Positions 57,878-64,000 of a stretch of DNA of 64,000 nt are shown in pieces. Source of the DNA: Gemmatimonadota bacterium. Its GTDB lineage: Bacteria; Gemmatimonadota; Gemmatimonadetes; Gemmatimonadales; GWC2-71-9. Under the pieces are notes generated by a model. That model was not told the origin of the DNA. It did no database searches and saw only the letters and a list, made by a program, of their open reading frames with translations. The stretch is taken from assembly GCA_003222115.1 (NCBI GenBank), contig QHUL01000065.1, forward strand, positions 43,270 to 107,269, written 5' to 3'. The first letter of the stretch is position 1. The number at the start of each line of letters is the position of its first letter. The translations under genes and the position numbers were made by a program.

Positions 57878-57906
57878 GGGGGACGGGGGGACGGGGGGAC
57901 GCGGGA
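57878..57906 (+). repeat. GGGGGGAC tandem repeat upstream of the ABC importer
   Basis: Three G-runs of five or six separated by AC, followed by GCGGG. It lies in the 68-bp gap between the lipoprotein stop and the importer ATPase start. It could form a G-quadruplex on the plus strand, near the GAGGAGG ribosome site. Confidence 0.6.
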
Positions 57907-57928
57907 ACGCGAGGAGGCGGGCGGAGCG

Positions 57929-58975
57929 GTGGCCGGCGTCGAGATTCGCAACCTAAAGAAGTATTTTGGTGACCTCCACGCGGTGGACGGGGTAGACCTG
58001 TCGATCCGCGAGGGAGAGTTCCTCGTTTTGCTGGGCTCCTCCGGCTCCGGGAAGACGACCCTGCTCCGCATGATTGCGGGGCTCGAGCACCCGACGTCAG
58101 GGGAGATTTACATTGGGGGCGTGCGCGTGGACGGCGACGTGCCGCCTCGGGCCCGAGGGATCGCCATGGTCTTCCAGAGCTACGCCCTGTACCCGCACCG
58201 GACCGTCTTCAAGAACATCGCCTTTCCGCTCGAGGCGAGCCGGGTGCCGCGGCAGCAGATCGAAGCGAAGGTGCGGTGGGCGGCGGAGATGTTCAGCATC
58301 TCCCGCTACCTCGACCGCTATCCGCGCCAGCTCTCCGGTGGGGAGCGCCAGCGCGTGGCCCTGTGCCGCGCCCTGGTGCGGGACCCCAAGGTCTTTCTGC
58401 TGGACGAGCCGCTCGCGAACCTCGACGCCAAGCTGCGGAACACCGCCCGCGACGACCTCAAGCGCTTTCAGCGCCAGATCGGGACCACCACCGTGTACGT
58501 GACGCACGATCAGATCGAAGCGATGGGCCTGGGCGACCGGATCGTGGTGATGGAGCACGGCAAGGTGCGACAGATGGGGACGCCTCAGGACGTGTACGAG
58601 GATCCCGTGGATACGTTCGTCGCGACCTTCGTGGGCCAGCCGCCGATGAACCTGCTGGACCTGGGCGACCCTTCCCTGCCGCCTCGCACCCTGCTCGGGT
58701 TCCGGCCCGAGCATTTTCTTCCCCGCAGCACCTTCGCCGCGGGCGAGGACGTGCGGGCCTTCCGCTTCTCGGTGCGGCGCGTCGAGTACCTGGGCTCCGA
58801 TCGCTACGTGTACGGCGCAGTCGCCGAGAGCGCCACGCCCGACGCCACGGTGATCGCAAAGCTGCCGGGGACGATCGCGCAGGCGATTCCGGAGGGGGAG
58901 ACGCAGGAGTTTGCCGTGCCCCGGGCGGCGCTGCGCTACTTCGACGCCGACACGGGACTGAGGCGCCGATCGTGA
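57929..58975 (+). CDS. Carbohydrate-type ABC importer ATPase (MalK/UgpC/MsmK class)
   Basis: 348-aa ATPase with Walker A GSSGSGKTTLLRMIAGLEHP (about residue 36), Q-loop FQSYALYPHRTV, signature LSGGERQRVALCRALV (about 138), Walker B VFLLDEPLANLDAKLR and the switch His in YVTHDQIEAMGLGD. A C-terminal OB/TOBE region (about 240-345; GFRPEHFLPRS) marks the MalK/CUT1 class, often under regulatory control. GTG 57929 overlaps no upstream gene. It is followed by two permeases with 4-bp overlaps. Confidence 0.92.
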   Translation: MAGVEIRNLKKYFGDLHAVDGVDLSIREGEFLVLLGSSGSGKTTLLRMIAGLEHPTSGEIYIGGVRVDGDVPPRARGIAMVFQSYALYPHRTVFKNIAFPLEASRVPRQQIEAKVRWAAEMFSISRYLDRYPRQLSGGERQRVALCRALVRDPKVFLLDEPLANLDAKLRNTARDDLKRFQRQIGTTTVYVTHDQIEAMGLGDRIVVMEHGKVRQMGTPQDVYEDPVDTFVATFVGQPPMNLLDLGDPSLPPRTLLGFRPEHFLPRSTFAAGEDVRAFRFSVRRVEYLGSDRYVYGAVAESATPDATVIAKLPGTIAQAIPEGETQEFAVPRAALRYFDADTGLRRRS

Positions 58976-59868
58976 CGCGCCGCGCCGTCGCGGATCGCGA
59001 GGACGTGCTGGGCGTCCTGATGCTCGCCCCCTCGCTCGCGTACGTGATCCTGCTCGTCGGCGTCCCCTTCTTCCTCGCGATCCTTCTCAGCTTCAGCAAC
59101 GCCACTGCCGGCAGTCTCCGCTTCGAATGGGCAGGGTTCGGGAACTACGGCGCCATCCTCGGCGATCCCATCTTCCAGCGGGCACTGCGGAACAGCGTCG
59201 TGGTGACGGTCGGCTCCCAGGCGCTCGTGGTGGTGCTGGCGACGGCGGCCGCGCAGGTGTTCCGCGCCACGTTTCGCGGCAAGCGCTTCGCCCGATTCAT
59301 CCTGCTCCTGCCCTGGGCGGTGCCGGTCTCGCTCGCGGCGATCGCGTGGACGTGGATCTTCGACTCCACGTTCAGCGTGATCAACTGGACGCTCAAGGCC
59401 GCCGGCCTGCTGCACGGGTGGCTGTACTGGCTCGGGGATCCCGCGCTCGCGCTGGTGGCGATCATCATCGTGCAGGCATGGCGCATCCTGCCGTTCGCGA
59501 CCGTGATCGTGCTCGCAGGACTGGCATCGATTCCGCAGGAGATCGTTGAGGCGGCGATCGTGGACGGCGCCGGCTTCTGGCGGCGACTGTTTCAGGTTGA
59601 ACTCCCGCTATTGCTGCCGGTCGTGACCGTCGCCGTACTATTCGGTGTGGTCTACACCGCCACTGACCTGGGCGTCGTGTACATCCTCACGGGCGGCGGG
59701 CCGGCGAATACCACCCACGTGCTCCCCACGCTCGCCTTCCAGCGCGGCATCCTCGGCGCCGACCTGGGACAGGGAGCGGCGATCGCCGTGTTTCTCCTCC
59801 CGTTCCTGATCGTGGTCGCGGTCGCGATGCTGCGACTCGCCCGCCGCGCGGAAGTGGGTGCGCGATGA
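58972..59868 (+). CDS. ABC importer permease (MalF/UgpA class)
   Basis: 298-aa protein with six transmembrane helices. It opens DVLGVLMLAPSLAYVILLVG and carries the EAA coupling loop EIVEAAIVDGAGFWRRLFQV near residue 185-205 that docks into the ATPase. Typical substrates of the class are sugars, polyols or sugar phosphates. GTG 58972 overlaps the ATPase stop (GTGA). Confidence 0.92.
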   Translation: MTRRAVADREDVLGVLMLAPSLAYVILLVGVPFFLAILLSFSNATAGSLRFEWAGFGNYGAILGDPIFQRALRNSVVVTVGSQALVVVLATAAAQVFRATFRGKRFARFILLLPWAVPVSLAAIAWTWIFDSTFSVINWTLKAAGLLHGWLYWLGDPALALVAIIIVQAWRILPFATVIVLAGLASIPQEIVEAAIVDGAGFWRRLFQVELPLLLPVVTVAVLFGVVYTATDLGVVYILTGGGPANTTHVLPTLAFQRGILGADLGQGAAIAVFLLPFLIVVAVAMLRLARRAEVGAR

Positions 59869-60701
59869 AGCGCGTGGCGCTGTACGCCGCCGCGCTCGGC
59901 TTCATGGTCTTTGCCGGGTTTCCGTTCTATTGGATGCTCGTCACGACGTTCAAGCAGAACCGGGACCTCTACGTCGGCGCGTCGGACGTGAGTCACATCC
60001 CGTGGATCTTTAACGACCCGCCCACGCTCGACCATGTGCGACTGCTCTTCGGGGAGACCGAGTTCCCGCGCTGGGTGCTGAACACGCTGATTGTCGTAGT
60101 CGCCGTCGTGGTGATCACGGTGGCGGTCGCGGTGCCGGCGGGCTACAGCCTGGCGCGGCTCGCGGGCCGGTGGGGGGAGCGGATGGGGATGGGCATCTTC
60201 TTCACGTATCTGATCCCCCCCACCCTGCTCTTCGTCCCGTTCTCCCGGCTCGTCGCGCTGCTGGGGCTCCACAACTCGCTCGGCGCCTTGATCCTGATCT
60301 ATCCGACCATGACAATCCCGTTTTGCACGTGGCTCGTCATGGGATTCCTGCGCTCGGTCCCGTGGGAGATCGAGGAGCAGGCGATGATCGACGGCTACAG
60401 CCGGCTCGCGGTGATCCTGAGGGTCGCGCCGCGCCTCATCGTCCCGGGGATTCTGACCGTGGTGGTGTTCACGTTCACGCTGGTGATGCAGGAGTTCGTG
60501 TACGCACTGACGTTCATCAGCTCGGTGGAGAAGATGACGATCAGCCTGGGGGTGCCGATCGCGCTGGTGCGCGGCGACGTGTACCACTGGGGCTCACTCA
60601 TGGCCGCCGCCCTGTTCACCAGCATCCCGCTGGCGATCGTCTACAACCTCTTTATCGACCGTTTCATCCAGGGCTTCACTATGGGCGCAGTGAAGGGATA
60701 A
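59865..60701 (+). CDS. ABC importer permease (MalG/UgpE class)
   Basis: 278-aa protein, six helices, with FPFYWMLVTTFKQNRDLY at the first loop and the EAA loop PWEIEEQAMIDGYSRLAVIL (about 165-185), followed by RVAPRLIVPGILTVVVFTFT. It pairs with the MalF-like protein to form the channel. ATG 59865 overlaps the previous stop (ATGA). The substrate is not evident; the class moves sugars and related solutes. Confidence 0.92.
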   Translation: MKRVALYAAALGFMVFAGFPFYWMLVTTFKQNRDLYVGASDVSHIPWIFNDPPTLDHVRLLFGETEFPRWVLNTLIVVVAVVVITVAVAVPAGYSLARLAGRWGERMGMGIFFTYLIPPTLLFVPFSRLVALLGLHNSLGALILIYPTMTIPFCTWLVMGFLRSVPWEIEEQAMIDGYSRLAVILRVAPRLIVPGILTVVVFTFTLVMQEFVYALTFISSVEKMTISLGVPIALVRGDVYHWGSLMAAALFTSIPLAIVYNLFIDRFIQGFTMGAVKG

Positions 60702-60788
60702 ACGAGTGGTCTAGCGCATCCGGTCGGACCGGCTCATGATAGGGGCCGGGCCGCTCCTCAACGGCTCTCCTTATGCAGGAGGCATGTC

Positions 60789-62042
60789 ATGAGAATCCGA
60801 ATGGCATCGTTCTCTTGGCCCGTTGCCGCGATGGTCTTCGTCTTCGCGAGCGGCGCTCCCGCCGCGGCACAGCAGGTCATCAAGCTGGCGGACGGGGAAA
60901 CGCTCACCATCAGCGGCTTCATCAGCGCGACCCTGTTCAACGACCGCGGTTTGTTCGGCCAGTTCGGCCAAGGGCAGAACGCGGAGTGGGCGGCCCAGGC
61001 CCAGCCCGGAGCGGACCAGGGATTCACGGATGGCGACGTCAGGAATACGCGCATCCGGTTCGAGTTCGCGAGCCAGCCGATGCTCGGCAAGTGGGCGCCC
61101 AAGGGCATCATCGAGGCCGACTTCTTCGGTGCGTTTTCCAACGCGCCGTTGGGGCCGCCGTTCGGGGATGAGCAGCCACAGCTCCGCGTCCGCCTCGCGT
61201 ACGCCGACCTGACGAACGGCCGCACGACCTTGCGAATCGGCCAGTACTGGTCCCCACTGTTCGCCGAAGTGCCCGTGTCCCTGACGCACATCGCGTTCCC
61301 GCTCGGGTACGGCGCGGCGGGCATGGTGGGCTGGCGCTTCCCAGGGATCTTTTTCTACCACGATCTGGGCAAGGCGGGAAAGCCGATGACCACCCAGCTT
61401 CAGGTGGCGGTGATGAAAGGGTCCGGCCCTGCGGTTGGGGCCATTGACGTCGCGAACAACATCGGGAACGGCGAAGCCTCCGGGATGCCGCAGCTCGAGG
61501 CGCGGCTCAACGTCGGCAACAGAGGCAAGAACCTGAGTTGGAACGTCTATGTTGTCGGACACCTCGACTGGAAAGACACGACCGGCACCGGCGTCATCGG
61601 CTCCAACGCCACCGGCAACGGGGTCGAGCTCGGCGGCAACATCACGCCGGGGCACCTCACCGTGCACGGCAACTTCTACTTCGGGAAGGGGCTCGGAGCG
61701 CAGTTCGGCCACATCACACCGAGTCAAGCGCCGGCGTCAGCGACCGTACCGCAGCAGGCCAGGATCCACGGCTTTGGCGCCTGGGCCCAGGCGGGTTACG
61801 ACTTCACGCCGCATTGGAGCCTCTGGGTCTTCTACGGCCTGGACCAGCCCAACAATTCGAAGTTTTTCACGGAGACGGCCGCAAATCTGCTGCGCCAGCT
61901 GAATCACGACGGCGACTTCCTGGTGCGGTACCGCGCCGGCCGCTACGCGATCGGGCTCGAGTACTTCCGGGCCGTGACCCGGTGGAGCACGGGCATCACC
62001 AACGCTGACCAGTACGCCATCAGCATGCTGCACACGTTCTGA
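60789..62042 (+). CDS. Outer membrane porin-like protein in the ABC importer operon
   Basis: 417-aa protein with a signal peptide (MVFVFASGAPAAA, then QQVIKL). The long beta-strand body is typical of large porins (DVRNTRIRFEFASQPMLGKW, LRVRLAYADLTNGRTTLRIG, SWNVYVVGHLDWKD) and ends in SMLHTF. The terminal Phe is the outer-membrane assembly signal. AGGAGG lies 10 bp before ATG 60789. Its position between permeases and binding protein suggests it is the outer-membrane gate of the same import route. Confidence 0.82.
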   Translation: MRIRMASFSWPVAAMVFVFASGAPAAAQQVIKLADGETLTISGFISATLFNDRGLFGQFGQGQNAEWAAQAQPGADQGFTDGDVRNTRIRFEFASQPMLGKWAPKGIIEADFFGAFSNAPLGPPFGDEQPQLRVRLAYADLTNGRTTLRIGQYWSPLFAEVPVSLTHIAFPLGYGAAGMVGWRFPGIFFYHDLGKAGKPMTTQLQVAVMKGSGPAVGAIDVANNIGNGEASGMPQLEARLNVGNRGKNLSWNVYVVGHLDWKDTTGTGVIGSNATGNGVELGGNITPGHLTVHGNFYFGKGLGAQFGHITPSQAPASATVPQQARIHGFGAWAQAGYDFTPHWSLWVFYGLDQPNNSKFFTETAANLLRQLNHDGDFLVRYRAGRYAIGLEYFRAVTRWSTGITNADQYAISMLHTF

Positions 62043-62055
62043 CGAAACACGGGTT

Positions 62056-62084
62056 CGCAGCGGAGCGCCCTGCGCTCCGCTGCG
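62056..62084. terminator. Hairpin between porin and solute-binding protein genes
   Basis: CGCAGCGGAGCGC, CCT loop, GCGCTCCGCTGCG: a perfect 13-bp stem fourteen bases after the porin stop. It could be an attenuator or an mRNA-stabilising hairpin within the operon. Confidence 0.7.
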
Positions 62085-62117
62085 GGTCCCTCGCCCTGCT
62101 GAACGGAGGGTAGGTCC

Positions 62118-63535
62118 ATGACGAAGCCGCGGAAGGGAATGGACCGGCGCGAGTTCGTGACGACCGCGACCGGGGCGGCGGTGGCGGTCGCGCTCGGTCC
62201 CACGATTTGGATCAAGCGCCAGCAGAAGACGCTCAAGATCCTCCAGTGGAGCCACTTCGTGCCCTCGTACGACGGCTGGTTCGACAAGTACGCCAAGGAC
62301 TGGGGGACGAGTCAGGGCGTCGACGTGACCGTCGATCACATCTCCCTCGCTGACTTAGGCACCCGAGCCAACGCGGAGGTGGCGGCGCAGCAAGGTCACG
62401 ATCTGTTCCAGTTCCTGTCGCCCCCAGGGGCGTTCGAGCCGCAGACGCTCGACATGGCCGACGTCGTCCAGGAGGCCGCACGGCGGCACGGGCCGATCCT
62501 CGACCTGTGCAAGCGCAGCACCTACAACCGGTCACGAAGCGGTGGTTCGGCTTCAGCGATAACTACGTGCCCGACCCGGGCGATTACCTGAAGAGCATCT
62601 GGACCGAAATCGGGATGCCCGACGGCCCCGCCACGTGGGAGGACCTCGTCAAGGCGGCGCCGCTGATCAAGGCCAAGCACCCGGAGATCCAGATCCCGAT
62701 CGGCATCGGGATGTCGCAGGAGCTCGACTCGAACATGGCCGCGCGCGCCATGATCTGGTCGTTCGACGGCTCGGTGCAGGACGCGAACGAAAACGTGGTC
62801 CTCAAGTCGGACCAGACACTCGAGGCCGTGACGTTCGGCGTGCGGCTCTTCAAGGCGGGGATGAACCCGTCGGTGATGAGCTGGAACGCCGCGTCCAACA
62901 ACCAGGCGCTGAACGCCCGCCAGACCGGGTACATCCTCAACTCCATCTCCGCCTACCGCACCGCGCAGGACAACAAGCTCCCGGTGGCGGACGACATCTT
63001 CTTCGTCGGCGCGCTCAAGGGCCCGCGCGGCACGCGCTGGGCGAGCGAGCACGTGATGGGGATCTACACGATCTGGAAGTTCGCCCAGAGCCCGGACACG
63101 GCGAAGCGGTTCCTGCTCGACCTGATCGGCCACTATCGGGACGCCGTGCTCGGCAGCAAGCTCTACAACTTCCCCTCCTTCCCCGGGTCGGTGGCCGACG
63201 CGAGTGTCCCGCTCGCCCAGAAGCCCGATGCGGGTGCACGCTGGCTCGAGCAGGTGACGGCGAACGACCCGTTCGGCTCGAACCCGCCGTCCAAGCTCAA
63301 GCCGATCAGCACCGCCCTCCAATGGGCGACGAACATCGGGCACCCGGGCCCGGCCAACCCGGCGGAGAGCGAGGTGTTCGACACGTTCGTGCTCCCCACG
63401 ATGTTCGCGAACGCGGCCACGGACCGGATGACCCCCAAGCAGGCGCTGGACGACGCGCACCAGCAGGTGAAGAAGATTTTCGAGAAGTGGCGCGCGAAGG
63501 GACTGGTTGCCGGGGGCTCGGGCGACCATGCTTGA
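62118..63535 (+). pseudogene. ABC solute-binding protein with a one-base frameshift
   Basis: A twin-arginine-like signal (MDRREFVTTATGAAVAVALG) opens a periplasmic binding protein of the CUT1 class. The first frame runs to about residue 137 (DLCKRSTYN) and then reaches a stop at 62589. The second frame resumes at PVTKRWFGFSDNYVPDPGDY and continues to the end at 63535. The two join at about 62526 by adding a single C to AACCGG, giving STYNPVTKRWFGFSDNY, which reads naturally. Total reconstructed length about 470 aa, normal for the class. It is either a real mutation or a sequencing error in a C/G-run. The rest of the importer operon is intact. Confidence 0.82.
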
Positions 63536-63589
63536 CAAGGTCTAGTTTCAGCGGGAAACTCGAACCTCCACCACCGTCTTGAGGGAGTT

Positions 63590-64000
63590 ATGACTGCGCC
63601 CCAGCTCTCCATCAAGGACCTGCGCCGCGTCGTGATCGCCGCGGCGGTTGGGAACGTCATCGAGTGGTACGATTTCTATATCTTCGGCAGCTTGGCCGCG
63701 ATTCTGTCGGTGCAGTTCTTCTCCAAGACCGACCCGGTGGCCGCGTTCCTCAGCACCGTCGCCATCTTCTCCGTCGGCTTCCTGATCCGCCCCCTCGGGG
63801 CGTTCGTGTTCGGCCGGATCGGCGACCTGGTGGGCCGCAAGTACACCTTCCTCATCACGCTGAGCGGGATGGGCCTCTCCACCGCGTTGATCGGCGTCGT
63901 CCCGAGCTACGCGCGGATCGGCCTCACGGCGGCCATCCTCCTGTTCATTCTCCGGCTCATTCAGGGCCTCTGCCTCGGCGGCGAGTACGGCGGCGCCATC
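63590..64000 (+). CDS. MHS-family MFS transporter, N-terminal part (3' truncated by window)
   Basis: The first 137 codons are present. VIAAAVGNVIEWYDFYIFGS is the MHS family signature; GDLVGRKYTFLITL is the MFS loop 2-3 motif and LIQGLCLGGEYGGAI lies in helix 4-5. MHS carriers (ProP, KgtP, ShiA) are proton symporters for betaine, alpha-ketoglutarate, shikimate or dicarboxylates. GAGGGAG lies six nt before ATG 63590. The substrate cannot be told from this part. It is 54 bp after the solute-binding gene and may belong to the same uptake operon. Confidence 0.88.
   Translation, partial: MTAPQLSIKDLRRVVIAAAVGNVIEWYDFYIFGSLAAILSVQFFSKTDPVAAFLSTVAIFSVGFLIRPLGAFVFGRIGDLVGRKYTFLITLSGMGLSTALIGVVPSYARIGLTAAILLFILRLIQGLCLGGEYGGAI

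Noticed and set aside
1..64000. CRISPR arrays, insertion sequences, integrases, rRNA and prophage
   Set aside because: I found no regularly spaced direct repeats of CRISPR length, no transposase or integrase motifs and no rRNA-like sequence on either strand; the tandem repeats present have period 7 or 8 and no spacers.

Overview
The window is GC-rich, densely packed bacterial chromosome with many 1-14 bp gene overlaps. It looks like a Gram-negative soil or sediment lineage, most likely Gemmatimonadota. That assignment is inference from an Oar-like TonB receptor, porin and other outer-membrane-type proteins, several ECF sigma factors, a HAF-repeat protein, DUF92/DUF1259 proteins and secreted proteins whose predicted signal peptides almost all leave a Gln at +1. 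I see no rRNA, tRNA, CRISPR array, insertion sequence or prophage. It reads as core and metabolic chromosome with a few lineage-specific modules.

Layout. 1-6.4 kb: 3' end of a TonB receptor, a broken APC permease, heme A synthase (ctaA), an ABC exporter and an M24 peptidase. 6.4-13.6 kb: a V4R-like protein, an ECF sigma/zinc anti-sigma pair, then DUF92, an FAD oxidoreductase of the geranylgeranyl reductase family, a flavin reductase, a methyltransferase, an SRPBCC cyclase-like protein and FabF, which look like a small biosynthetic cluster, followed by an aquaporin. 13.6-19.8 kb: heme synthesis (hemD-hemC-hemB), a TPR protein, and STAS/response regulator/ccmA-ccmB-ccmC-ccmD for cytochrome c maturation. 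The tiny ccmD (36 aa) is easily missed. 20.1-26 kb: an acetyl-CoA synthetase with lower GC, then KimA-like and Kup potassium transporters. 26-32.2 kb: VKOR-DsbA disulfide relay, OsmC, a CDP-alcohol phosphatidyltransferase, a cyclic-nucleotide-binding protein, a lipoprotein, a SpeD-like protein without the usual catalytic serine, and DoxX. 32.3-43.8 kb: TPR protein, argJ, an ECF sigma/membrane CBM48 module, a DUF255 thioredoxin protein, CDGSH and zinc-ribbon small proteins, pruA, a VOC protein and a secreted M28 peptidase. 43.8-51 kb: two histidine kinases, a LuxR-type regulator, DUF1259, a methyltransferase, DUF1097, HAF-repeat and Mrr-like proteins. 51.2-57.9 kb: a formate dehydrogenase operon. 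57.9-64 kb: a carbohydrate-type ABC importer with a porin and a frameshifted solute-binding protein, then the start of an MHS-family MFS transporter.

The clearest result is that the two open frames at 51222 and 51894 are one selenoprotein gene. The in-frame TGA at 51795 sits in the conserved catalytic context of FdnG-type formate dehydrogenases. It is followed, 18 nt later, by a hairpin with a GGUCU loop, the same loop and spacing as the E. coli formate dehydrogenase SECIS. With the Fe-S subunit, an NrfD membrane subunit and FdhE it forms a periplasmic quinone-linked formate dehydrogenase, which fits the heme, cytochrome c and disulfide machinery nearby.

A second recurring theme is a set of G/A-rich tandem-repeat and palindromic elements. 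They sit at gene ends as hairpins, and in a few places inside coding sequence, where a GGGGGAA heptamer is translated as a Gly/Glu/Arg/Lys loop. Two genes (the APC permease and the ABC solute-binding protein) carry reading-frame breaks that are either real decay or assembly errors.
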